Assembly: GCA_963691815.1 (NCBI GenBank) | Contig: OY829659.1 | Coordinates: 29,864,170-29,928,169 of the forward strand | Length of the DNA stretch: 64,000 nt | Reading direction: 5' to 3' | From: Echiichthys vipera | Taxonomy: Eukaryota > Chordata > Actinopteri > Perciformes > Trachinidae | Shown here: positions 23,985-34,345 of the stretch, one piece after another | How positions within the stretch are numbered: position 1 is the stretch's first letter | Layout of the letters: each line of letters opens with the position of its first letter | Translations under genes and position numbers: made by a program | Notes under the pieces: model-generated | Database searches by the model: none | Seen by the model: only the letters and a program-made list of their open reading frames with translations | What the model was told of the DNA's origin: nothing

Positions 23985-25083
23985 AGGAAATGCTGCTACA
24001 TTTTTAACACTGTTTCAATTATTGCTCTTTATCACTTATTTAGTTTGTACTTATTTTATTTCATATGCTGCTAAACTGCACAGTGCGTATTGTTGTATAT
24101 TGTATAAACCTACGCTTAACCACTATGTCCGTTGCACTCTGTCACATTAGTTATTGTTTGATTTATTTGATGTTAGCTTTATTTTATTTGATTATGTTAG
24201 CTTATTGTTACTCTGATCCTTTCCCATCTTTGAATTGAAACAGTTGCACAATAATTTCCTCTGGATAAATAAAACTTGAATCTTGAATCTTAATCCTCTC
24301 ACATCACCTATAGTGGGATACCGTGACTCTACTAAGGAGCTTTTCATAAAATCTAATGTTTTAAAATTTACGGATATAGTCAAGCTAAAAATACTTGAAA
24401 TCTTATTCAGAGCTGTAAAAAATCTTCCTACAAGTATTCAATCTTTATTTAAATTAAGAAACAATTGCTATAATTTAAGAGGACTGCTTCGATTTGAAAC
24501 AAGAAAAGCAAGAACTAACATTAGACAAAGATGCGCGTCCGCGTCCGTTATTGGTGTAAAAATGTGGAATGACCTTAATGATAAACTGAAAGTAATTACA
24601 ACACGACCGATATTTAAAAAGACCTTGAAATTTGAAATAATTAATGCATCTGTATAAATGTTATAATTGGAAAAGAGAAAAATGAATAAATAAATAAAAA
24701 AGGGAAATGTTGTTCATTTTGATTATTGAATACATGGAAATGAGAAAAAAGTAAAACCTTATTTAAGCAAATATGAATTTTGATTTTGCAGATTTTGATT
24801 TTTGCTTTGTGAGTATGTGTATGTATGTTTACATGTATAATATGTTTAAATGTATATAAAGTAAGTAAATTCTTTCATTTATTTAGGTATAAATAAATAT
24901 ACTTTTAATCAAATATATGTTTAATCATAAAATATCTTGTGTTTAAACAGTTAGAACTGTGATGTTAGGGTGGGCTAATAAAAGCAAGTTCCTTTCTTTG
25001 GTTGAAATTGTCAAAATATTATGTCATTTTCTTTAACATCTGATGTAGAACCAAAAATAAAATTCATTCATTCATTCATTCAT
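23985..25083 (+). mobile_element. Two stacked LINE 3' ends inside ERV gag
   Basis: The first part ends with CTCTGGATAAATAAAACTTG and a (TTGAATC) repeat near 24290. The second, from about 24290, has an open frame of 124 codons with YNLRGLLRFETRKARTNIRQ and VIGVKMWNDLNDKLK, a C-terminal signature common in fish non-LTR elements, and ends in (TTCAT)n at 25065-25083. Both are plus strand, opposite to the ERV. The clade of the second is not certain. Confidence 0.65.
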
Positions 25084-26150
25084 GGTGAGCTCTGTGCCTA
25101 CGGTTAGACCAGCTAATTTCTGTAACCATATTCCAGCTTCGTCACTAAGTGGTGGTAGTTGTGCATTCATGTGTTCCTTGTCTGCTAAACTAAATGGTTT
25201 ATATATATCGGTGGTCCTGTCCCTAGTCTTAGTTCCTGGTCCTCTGCTTTCGCATTCTGACCATCGTATCTCCTCTTCCTCCCCCTCTGAGCCAGAACTC
25301 ATCATACTGATTTTTTAGATTTACGTGTTTGTTTTTAAATCCCTCTCTCTTTCTCCCGTGTTTGTCGCTTTTCTGGCTTCTACAGTCATAGTCAGAGTGG
25401 TCTGAGTCAGTTAAGTCAGTCTCAGGTTTGGGTTTTCCTGCTTTGTGTCGCTGTCGTGTGTGTTGCTGCTCCCTCTATTTCTCCCTCTAACTTCTTCTCT
25501 CATACTGTCTCTCCGAAAGCCCCTCCTTTCTCATGCACCCTCCTTTCCTCATCTTGCACTCCTCTCTGACGCTGTCTCTCCTTCTCCTACTGTTTCTCCT
25601 CTTCTGTCTGAAGTCTCACCCTCTCAGAATCACCTGTTATTATGCTATAGTCTTTCTTCCCTCTTTTTGTATCCTCATATTCTGCGTTTCTTCTCATTCT
25701 TACCTTCATACTTCCTTCTGCCTCAATCGTAGGTAACTGTAAAGACAAATCTGGGTATATTCTACTTGCTGAAGGGGCTGATGGTGACGGGGGTGGGTGT
25801 GGATAGGGTGGGGGTACTGTTTCTGCCTCCTTCTCTTCTGCCCTATTTCTCAGCTGTCTCTACACTCTCAGCTGCCAGTCCGGCCATATGCAAATCTGCT
25901 CTTCGCTCCTCTCTCTTCTCCTATTCCTTCTCCTCCTTCTTTCTCTTATGCCACAACCTACTCAGACCATTATTTCTGTTTCCCACTACTTCTTCACGTG
26001 CTCTGTCCTCCTCTAACTCCTCCTCTAACTGAACCATATATTACATACATATACATACATATTTTACCATATTCTCTGGCTCGCTTCACCCGTCCTGCTA
26101 CTCGCTGCCAGTATTCATCCCAACCTAATCCTGGGCCTGTAAATTACCTT
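25084..26150 (-). pseudogene. ERV gag N-terminal half
   Basis: Minus-strand frames give an acidic/basic region (SDHSDYDCRSQKSDKHGRKR) and then IYKPFSLADKEHMNAQLPPL with DEAGIWLQKLAGLTVG, the start of a capsid domain. Upstream the strand is purine-rich (GA) with several stops, like a degenerate matrix/p12 region. The gag start codon cannot be fixed. Confidence 0.5.
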
Positions 26151-28040
26151 TAATATAGCACATCATATTCCCAAAATGTGTAGTTGCATTTTCATGAGAA
26201 ATCTCTTAAAATGTGTAGTTGCATTTTACCGTTACTTCCTGTTTTTAGGCTTGTGCTTTTATTTTGATAGAGTGTAACCGGAAACGGGAAAAAAAGAACA
26301 ACTTTACAGAAAGTTAAGTGTATTGCAAACGGGTCTATCAAAAGTGCAAAAACTCAAGGAAATGTAAACCGACAAGTTTGTTAAGCAGCTGGTGGATAAA
26401 GGCACAAGGCTTGTCATCATTTTGTTTCATGTGGTGCTTAATGCGTTATCAAAACGGGACGTCCTTGTGTTGCTTTGCATCGTTTTATACAAGTCTATTT
26501 TAAGCTTTTAATTTAATCAGTAACGCTGTTTTGGAGCGATTCAGAGCATCTGTCTTTCTGAAGGAGACAATTATTTCATTTCACTGCTTGCTAGTTTTTA
26601 ATAAATACAGCATTATTTTTGTGCATTAACAATCTTTGGAAGTTAAAGCTGCAAACTGATATAATAACTGTTATAATATCATTTTTTAAGTAAAATATGT
26701 TTGTTTATTGCACTCTATTCTGAGTTTGTAATTAAGATAAAATAGGTTTAAAGTATATTTCATGATTGTAAATGACAATTCATTTTCTGTAAAAGGTTAA
26801 AAACACACTATTTTGATATTGTTGAACATGATATTATATAGATGGTATTATTTATTTATTTATTACATATTATTTTTGTTTCATTCCATAGCTCTTACTC
26901 TTATTGTTCACGTTGTGTTCACGGTGTGTTCAGAGTCTTCAAGGTGTCAAAAGATTTAATGGAGCAACTGTATCATCTATTTTGCCCAAAAATAAACACT
27001 TGTGAACCATCAGTTAAAGAGTCCGACCATCAATCAGCCGGGACTCTACAGGGCCTGTCATAGTTATTTCAGCTGTTAAAGTACTATTCACAGGTATTTA
27101 TTTATTCTTTATTCACACACACTCGTTATCCGGTCAGTGGATCTAGTCCCCAGTGATCCTCCCCTCACTCAAGCTTCTACTCTACCGTGATAGAGCGGAG
27201 TGAGACGATATAAATCACTACTTTTAATGACCAAAAGCCGAGTGTCACAGCCCCGTTATTTATGTACCCCCAGATAAGAGAAGACCAGTGGTGAGTTTAA
27301 TCGTCAGGCTTTTCTGTGATGTCTGCAACAAGCTTCTACTGACAGTGTTTCACCATCAGCGGCTACAGACTGGGTGTATCCACCACCACAGAAACCTACT
27401 CACACTTTTATCTGTTTGTGTTCTCTATTATCCTCGAAACTTCCCACACAACAATCCCACAAATAAACACAACTTTTAAGTATTTCTTACACTTTGGTTC
27501 CCAGAACCTTTAGGTCCCAGACCTACATTTTTTTCTTTGGTTCCCAGAACCTTTAGGTCCCAGACCTATGGTGGCTTTCTAGGCTCACCTAGGGGCTATC
27601 CCCCTGTGGCGCTTTTAGTCCTTAATGCCTAATGTATATTCGAGGGTCTCTACAGCCTCCGGCCTTTCTGCGTTCCCTGAACGTCTTACTGAGCACCGTT
27701 TATGCGCCTAGGACCTGTCGGGATTTATGATCCCAACACTCCTTTACCTTTTACTTATACTGATTCCAAATCAGTTTAACAGGCCTTTTTTCAATCGTCA
27801 GTCCCCCGGCTAAATTTGGATCAAATTAACCTCTAGGAAACATACTGACATTCTCCACCAATTTAGATTTTAAGGCCGAATCACAGTCTTCACTTCTTAA
27901 GAAGAATAGGTGACTGCTTACCTTTTGTCAGTGATGGGCCCTTGTGGAGAAGTTCAGTCGGCCCCAGGAGGTTCCCAGCGACTCCGCGTGGTCACCGGTC
28001 CAACCTCTGCAGCTCCTTTTACCTGAGCCTCCTTGTCAGA
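26151..28040 (-). other. ERV leader region, no coding recognised
   Basis: About 1.9 kb between the primer site and gag, unusually long for a leader. Near 26175-26240 the phrase AAATGTGTAGTTGCATTTT occurs twice. A 43-bp-period direct duplication (TTTGGTTCCCAGAACCTTTA and following) lies at 27493-27570. An AT-rich block at 26500-26900 may be another insertion, but no ends were found. Confidence 0.45.
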
Positions 28041-28059
28041 ATCACGTCCGGGGTCACCA
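28041..28059 (-). promoter_or_regulatory. Primer binding site, tRNA-Trp-like
   Basis: The minus strand reads TGGTGACCCCGGACGTGAT, 8 bp inside the 5' LTR. It matches the 18-nt site complementary to the 3' end of tRNA-Trp with one additional G. The 8-bp spacer is longer than the usual one to three. Confidence 0.7.
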
Positions 28060-28067
28060 AGTTTCTC

Positions 28068-28890
28068 TGTAGGAATTTTACACAATACTTTTCAGAATTT
28101 CACACCAATCAAAAGGACCTAGCAGAGTATATATTGCGTAATTCAAATTCTACAGGAGGCTTTCTGGAGTCAGCAGAGTCGTTGGTAGTTTAGTGCGCCA
28201 GCAGGCATTTATTAGCAGAAGAACATCGGATGATACAGACGTCTGGAGAAATGTTCTATTCTCTATCTAGAGTAACTGTGAGCACACAGTACCCGTGATC
28301 AGAGGCAAGAAGTTCTGATATCTATTCTAAAAACTCCAGCATATAAACTTGTTACAAAGGCGTGGTTATGTGTGCGCTTGTGCGTGCATGTGTGTATTTC
28401 AGAAGTAGCAGTTGCTCCAGCCTCCATCTTCCTCCCTGTGCGTAGGAGTAGCCTCTGTAGAGCAGGAGTCTTCTTCTTTATCTGTGAAGAAAGCACAACA
28501 CGTACAGCAACTTCCCTAATCTCAACTAACTTTGCCAGGTGCATATTTGCAACATGGCTAGTTCATTGTCTTTGTGACCTTGACCGACTTACTGTTCCTG
28601 TGCTTTTGGAGAAAGCAGAAAAAGATTGAGTCAAAAGTTTGTGTGCTTTTGGAAACAGAAAAGTTTGAGCTTGGACTAATAATCACTATCACACTTTAAA
28701 TGATCATACCTAATAATCACACTTATCACATTCTTATTAATCATTACTAATAAACTCGCTAACATATGATTATTAATTGAATCATTGATTATCACACTCT
28801 TATTAATCATTACTAATACACACGCTAACACATGATTATTAATTGAATCATTACTAATACACACACTAACACAAGATTTTTTATTCTTCA
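28068..28890 (-). repeat. 5' LTR of the ERV-like element
   Basis: 823 bp with the same ends as 19470-20292. The one difference is G at 28438. Followed by the CAGG duplication at 28891-28894. Confidence 0.95.
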
Positions 28891-30515
28891 CAGGCCACAT
28901 TAATCAGCTCCAACTGGGGGATCCCGAGTCGCTCCCAGGCCAGTGTGGAGATATAATCTCTCCACCTAGTCGTGAGTCTTCCCCAACGCCTCCTCCCAGC
29001 TGGACGTGCCTGGAACACCTCCCTAGGGAGGCGCCCAGGGTTCATCCCTACTAGATGCCCGAACCACCTCAACTGGCTCTTTTCAACACAAAGGAGCAGT
29101 GGCTCTACTCCGAGTTCCTCGCGGATGGCTGAACTTCTCACCCTATCTCTAAGGAAGAGTAACAAAGATTGACCGGTAAATTGAGAGTTTTGACTTTTTC
29201 GTCACAATGGTGCGGTAGAGCAACTGCAATGCTGCCCCCGCTGCTCCGATTCTCCTGCCAAACTCACGCTCCATCGTCCCCTCACTTGTGAACAAGATCC
29301 TGAGGTACTTGAACTCCTTCACTTGGGGTAAGGAGTCATTTCCTACCCGAAGTAAGCAATCCACCGGTTTCCTGCTGAGAGCCATGGCCTCAGATTTAGA
29401 GCGTACTAACACTGTCCTTCGGGACCGCGACCTGGACTTTAGGGTACTTGTCCCCCCTCCCTCTCCCCCCCGCGCCCCAGCCCCGTTTGTACTCACACTG
29501 CCAGGGCCGGCCAATGCTTCTTGCTGCCCATACGCCATCACGCCGTAACACGTCACACGCATTGATCGCGTGTGTGTGGCTTTGTTTACAAATCTTTCCA
29601 CAGACCTCTGAGTTTTTGTGCGTCTTGTCGACTGTTTTTGAATATTTTCATCCGACCAAATCTGCAGTAAACACTCCACCTCCGCATCACACCAACGTGA
29701 ACCTTTCACCGCCATTGTTGTTGTTGTTAAATGTCCGCGCATGGTCCGTCCTTCTATTTACATGTCCGAACAGGCGGACATAACGCTACTGCCGTAGGGC
29801 TCGTGCTCGTGCTCGCACACATGCGCACGCTCGTGCCCGTACATGTGCAAACGGCTCCGCTAAAGCCCACCTCTTTCAAGCGGGCCGTGGACAGCCCGCT
29901 GGCCGCAGTTGTGCGCGGAGCGGGTGCACTCACACTGCTTAAAGGTACTAGGCTTTAGCTGAAAAAATGGTTTTGGCCCCGGCCAGAAGGACAGTGTGAG
30001 TAGGCCCTTAGAGGTGCTGATCCTCATCCCAGCCATTTCACACTCAGCTGCGAACTGATTCAGTGAGTCCTGAAGGTCACTGACCGACGATGCCATCAGG
30101 ACCACGTCATCTGCAAAAAGCAGTGAACATATCCTCAGCCCACTCAACTGCAACCCCTCCCCACCATGACTACGCCTCAATATCCTGTCTATTGAAATCA
30201 CGTACAGGACAAGCACATGTAGACCGGATGGGCATATTCCCATGCCTCCTCCAGGATCCTTGCGAGAGTGAAGAGCTGTTCAGTTGTTCCACGTCCAGGA
30301 CGAATCCGCATTGTTCCTCTTCAGTCTGAGGTTTGACTATAGGACAAACCCTCCTTTGCAGCACCTTGGAATAGACTTTACCAGGGAGGCCGAGTAGTGT
30401 AATACCCCTGTAATTGGCAGACACTCTTTGGTCCCCCTTTTTAAAACGGGGGAACCACCATCCTGGGCTGCCACTCCCTTGGCACTGTCCCAGACTTCCA
30501 CGCAATTTGTAAGAG
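28891..30515 (-). mobile_element. Rex3 (RTE clade) LINE, RT to C-terminus
   Basis: Minus-strand reading, from right to left: VPREW / VVVPLFKKGDQ-like text (about 30420-30500), RRVCPIVKPQTEEEQCGFV, the catalytic LLFADDVVLMAS (about 30110), FAAECEMAGMRISTSK (30012-30060), then after the Harbinger insert SEAMALSRKPVDCLLRVGND, YRSIFV, and the C-terminal LRDRVRSSAIREELGVEPL with PGRLPREVFQARPAGRR. The 5' side is cut at the tandem duplication near 30515. Frameshifts (for example near 29160) and a missing segment after the YRSIFV stretch make it inactive. Confidence 0.85.
29399..30007 (-). mobile_element. Short Harbinger-type element with a Myb/SANT exon, copy 2
   Basis: 609 bp with ends GAGCGTACTAACACTG and, from the other side, GGGCCTACTCACACTG. 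It is flanked by TTA (29396-29398 and 30008-30010, TAA on the other strand). Excision restores the Rex3 reading ISTSK|SEAM, so the boundaries are secure. The minus strand carries a start MAVKGSRWCDAEVECLLQIW and then SDENIQKQSTRRTKTQRSVE, a Myb/SANT-like domain. It shares sequence with 3700-4303 in the opposite orientation. Confidence 0.82.
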
Positions 30516-31717
30516 ATGTGTCATAACTATAACAATATAAAGTTATGTGAATATGACGTATATGTTATGGCAGTTAATACAGCAGAATAGTAGAAACAAG
30601 CACAGCTAACATGATAGAATATTAAAATGATAATAATTATGGTGACAAACATGATCAATGATGAGTAGCGGCAATAGTAGCTATAATACAGCGAGACATA
30701 CCACTGATGGTGTTTTTATGGCTACAAACTTTATAATTTATAACACTAATGATAGTATATATGACTAATAGTTATAATAGTAGCAGGAGCAAGCGTCATG
30801 CAGGACCACGGCAGCAGGCACCCCCACGATCAGCAGAGACCTGCGAGACGAAACTCTGGGGAAGAAGTTGAATTAGTAACATGCATCTCCGGTAGATCAG
30901 ACCGGGATACACTCACGGGATATGCTCATGGGATATGCTAATGGTATACGCTTCACTCTTTCACTCTTCATGCTTTCTTCTTCTGAATTTTTGGCAGACT
31001 AGATGCTTAAAGGCACATTGCTGCCATCAACAGGTCAGGGTTATATAAATTTTATTATATCCATAGGAACAGTCCGGTTTCATTGATGTAGTCAGGAACT
31101 GCAACAATGGCAACTGTGGTGATCCCTCGGATGTTATGACGCTTATCGCAATCTCAGCGCCACGCGATTCAGCTGAAAAAAATCCCTTGGCACTGTCCCA
31201 GACTTCCACGCAATTTTGAAGAGATATGTCATAACTATAATAATATATAGTTATGTGAATATGACTTATATGTTATGGCAGTTAATACAGCAGAATAGTA
31301 GAAACAAGCACAGCTAACGTGATAGAATATTAAAATGATAATAATTATGGTGACAAACATGATCAATGATGAGTAGCGGCAATATCAGCTATAATACAGC
31401 GAGACATACCACAGATGGTGTTTTTATGGCTACAAACTTTATAATTTATAACACTAATGATAGTATATATGACTAATAGTTATAATAGTAGCAGGAAGCG
31501 TCATGCAGGAACACGGCAGCAGGCACCACCACGATCAGCAGAGACCTGCGAGACGAAACTCTGGGGAAGAAGTTGAATTAGTAACATGCATCTCCGGTAG
31601 ATCAGACCGGGATACACTCATGGGATATGCTCACGGGATATGCTCATGGGATATGCTAATGGTATACGCTTCACTCTTTCACTCTTCATGCTTTCTTCTT
31701 CTTAATTTTTGGCAGAC
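30474..31717. repeat. Tandem duplication, period 709 bp
   Basis: The block starting CCCTTGGCACTGTCCCAGAC at 30474 restarts at 31183 and stays nearly identical for about 530 bp, to GAATTTTTGGCAGAC / TAATTTTTGGCAGAC near 31000 and 31716. It includes the edge of the Rex3 copy, so the duplication is later than the Rex3 insertion. Differences are few single bases, a 4-bp change (GCAGGAGCAAGCG against GCAGGAAGCG), and an extra ATGCTCACGGGAT unit in the second copy. The 180 bp between the copies is unrelated. No coding evidence. Confidence 0.85.
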
Positions 31718-32481
31718 CGTAGTTTTGCCTGTAGTTTGTGGAAGCTGGAAGCAGTAACATTGTGGAGGGCAGCAGAAACAAACCTCCTGGATAAGAAATG
31801 AATAAAGATAATCTTTTGAATGGAAGGTCTGGGAGCTCACAAGTACGTGTTTGTGTTACGGTGCTGACGGTAATATCTTCTTACACTGCTTACATATTGT
31901 TCCCTTCTTATCTGTCTCGCTGTTGCTGTTTAGGCACTTACATATTGATATGGCAAAATTCAGTCGCACACTCTAAATTTTTTATCGCAAAATGCGGCCA
32001 TTTGGTCAGAGTCTGGAGCCCTGAGGCCAATTTGGTTGTGTAGAAACATCCTCCATGAACAACCTACAGAATTTCAGAACTTCATTCACTTAAAAAGTGC
32101 TCACAGAAAAAATAGAGATTGTTTTTTGACCTTTCGTGATGTCAGTGCTGATGAACACGCACTTGGGTTCAACTAATATTGGTTTGAGAGAGCTGACGTG
32201 ATACTTCATTACTTATATATTTGCTTGTTTTTTGACTTTATTTAACTGGGGAGTGAAAGTGCTCTACTGAAGCAGTTGGGGGTTGCGCCTTGCGCAGGGG
32301 CACCTCAGCAGTAATTCACAAATGTGGTTTGTGCATTTGTCTGTCTACCATGGATGTATGGACGAGAACCTCACTAACCTCACACTAGCCATGATGTTAA
32401 TAATTCTTTTCCATGGGAAAACAAGTGCAAAAAAAGTATCCACTTTGTCTTCTCTTACTCTTGATTCTTCTTCTCCCCCAG
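31718..32481. other. Upstream flank or intron of cipc, nothing recognised
   Basis: No recognised element or exon. It ends in a pyrimidine-rich tract and CCCCCAG that would serve as acceptor for the cipc exon at 32482. Earlier cipc coding exons were not found. Confidence 0.35.
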
Positions 32482-32674
32482 AGGCTGGCTCAGACTCTGT
32501 GCATACTGATGTAGATGACCAGCATAGCAGTATGAGCAAATCTCACATGGTAAGCAACAAAGGCACCTCCAACAATAACAACAACAGTCTGAATGCTGCA
32601 GGCCACAATATACCTCCTTATGAGGAGCTCAACCCCATTTAGGTCATCAAAAACATGGTGGTCCCACCGTTGAG
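32482..32674 (+). pseudogene. cipc: cipc, CLOCK-interacting pacemaker: early coding exon with a stop
   Basis: CIPC is a vertebrate repressor of the CLOCK-BMAL1 transcription factor. This exon reads EAGSDSVHTDVDDQHSSM, then a Ser/Asn-rich run, then PPYEELNPI, a TAG stop (32640-32642) and VIKNMVVPPL. The block around LNPI-x-VIKNMVV corresponds to the conserved segment of CIPC that precedes the linker. The TAG sits where an ordinary residue is expected (a single-base change from a Tyr codon would explain it). A GT donor follows at 32675. The gene assignment relies mainly on the C-terminal exon. Confidence 0.6.
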
Positions 32675-34345
32675 GTATTCAGTTACATAACAGCTTGCTT
32701 TCTCAGACATTCTACTTTGTTGCATCATTGACAGAGATTTAAGTACACTGTATCAAGCAATGAGTAACTCTGTTTAAAAGTATAAGCACCAGCCAGTATT
32801 GAGTATTTAAGTGTATCTTAGAAAGTGTCCTTTATCAGTTGGTAACAGACCAACAGTTTTCTTTTTTAAATGAATGACTGACTGACTGACTGATTGATTG
32901 GCATCACAATCTTTTTGAAGGCCACTATGTTATCTATTCACAACTGTATAATAACAATGACATTACAACATATTAACCACATATTGCAAACAAAAAACTG
33001 CTGGAGGTGGGCACAAACACCTGTACAGTTTACTAAATGTCAAAAAAATAGTTGATTGACTCATTGCATTTGTTGCTCTAATTCAGGCCCCTTCAAAGTT
33101 ATTTAAGCAGCATTAACTGGGATTTTTTGGTTACCAGGAGCAGCGGAAACAAGCTGTGAATGATAAATGGACTGCATTCATATAGTGCTTTGCCACTCAA
33201 AGTGCTTTACAACACAAGCCAGCATTCACCCACACATTCATACACTGATAGCAGCGGCTGCCATGCAAGGTGCCAACTGCTCATTAGGATCTAATCTTGC
33301 CCGCTTGGACCCGTGGACTGGATGAGAGGATGGAACCGCCAATCTCTCGATTAGTGAACGAGCCGCTCTATCTCCTGAGGCACAGCCGCATAAGCATTCA
33401 TTTGGATTCATGTTTGTTTACACTTGATCAATTTAGTACAATATTCTCAGACGTAGATTACTTTTTTGTTGAAATGAGTAAATTGGCATGTTAGTTTAGC
33501 AATTCAAGTACTCAGTTATTTCATTACGTTTGCAAACAAGAGAATCAGTTACTTTTAAACTGTTATCGTATGTCACTGGAGGAGACTCTGAAATTTTTGC
33601 ATTCGAGACACAGGACAGATGAAACACTACTGAAATATGGTGTATGCCTCTGCCCAGGTGCCACCTGTCAGGTACCCTTTAATAAATAGGTTATATTGAT
33701 TGAGTGATATTGCATCTGTCATTCATGTTGTTTGCCTGCAAAGGCTATGCAATGACGGTAGAGTCAATACATTCAAAGATAGGCATAAAGTATGCTTTGC
33801 CTACTCTGGACAATATGACCAACATGCAAAGGAATTGCAAAGGGGTTTTGATTTTTGGTAAAGAGCAAATAGAGAAAACGCAACCAAATTCAAAAACAGG
33901 TTGCAAGTAGCACAGACGAACGGAAACTTTTTCACTTTGCACAATCATATGATCCTTTTTAATGTAAAAATATTGATTATAGCTGATTTAAATTGTTTTT
34001 GAGATATTGGAGAGTTATTGATTTATTTCACTATATAATACAGGTGCTATTGTGAAAGTGTGTACAGCTACATTGTAATTAACATTTTGGGCAAATCAAT
34101 GTCACAATGATTACTGAAATTAAAAATGGTCAAATATCACATGACTTTTTCAACTTGAATTGAACCTCCCAACAGGTTGTGAAAAAAACCCAAAGACAAG
34201 GTATTTTTTCCAAGTTATTTTTGTATCCTACTGCTTATCTTTGTGACTTTAACCTCCTCTCCATCTTGTCCTCTTTCCTTTCCTCTGGTTTCCAATTACT
34301 GCTCACATTAAACCCCATTTACAACCTCCTGGTGGTACAGTCTAG
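32675..34345. other. cipc intron
   Basis: 1.67 kb. Holds a SINE (33163-33391) and a short (TGAC)n stretch near 32870-32890. No other feature recognised. It ends near GGTGGTACAGTCTAG, where two acceptors (34340 or 34345) are possible; only the second keeps the frame from the donor at 32675. Confidence 0.45.
33163..33391 (-). mobile_element. tRNA-derived SINE, copy 2
   Basis: Minus strand starts TATGCGGCTGTGCCTCAGGA with an A-box-like segment GCCTCAGGAGATAGAGCGGC and a B-box-like GGCGGTTCCATCC, then a body matching 12880-13187, and ends with the AAGCACTTTGAGTGGC / TATATGAATG tail. Same family and orientation as the copy in the akt2 intron. Confidence 0.6.

Larger units (their letters stand above)
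19470..28890 (-). mobile_element. Endogenous retrovirus-like element, 9.4 kb, with paired LTRs
   Basis: Two 823-bp LTRs (19470-20292 and 28068-28890) begin TG and end CA, and a 4-bp duplication CAGG flanks the element (19466-19469 and 28891-28894). In minus-strand order: 5' LTR, a tRNA-Trp-like primer site, a long leader, gag remnants with a CCHC zinc knuckle, protease, a pre-RT segment, RNase H, an integrase C-terminal part, a polypurine tract and the 3' LTR. The RT core and most of the integrase are deleted, and there is no room for env. Three LINE pieces interrupt gag and pol. The gamma/epsilon-like organisation is inferred from gag/pol motifs. It is coding-dead but its LTRs are almost identical. 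Confidence 0.88.

Noticed and set aside
25445..26153. Leu/Ser/Pro-rich plus-strand frames resembling membrane proteins
   Set aside because: They are the pyrimidine-rich complement of the purine-rich gag region, with no consistent frame.
32283..32481. Upstream start giving cipc a 66-residue N-terminal extension
   Set aside because: The segment ends in a polypyrimidine tract and CAG, shows no family-like text, and is better explained as intron.
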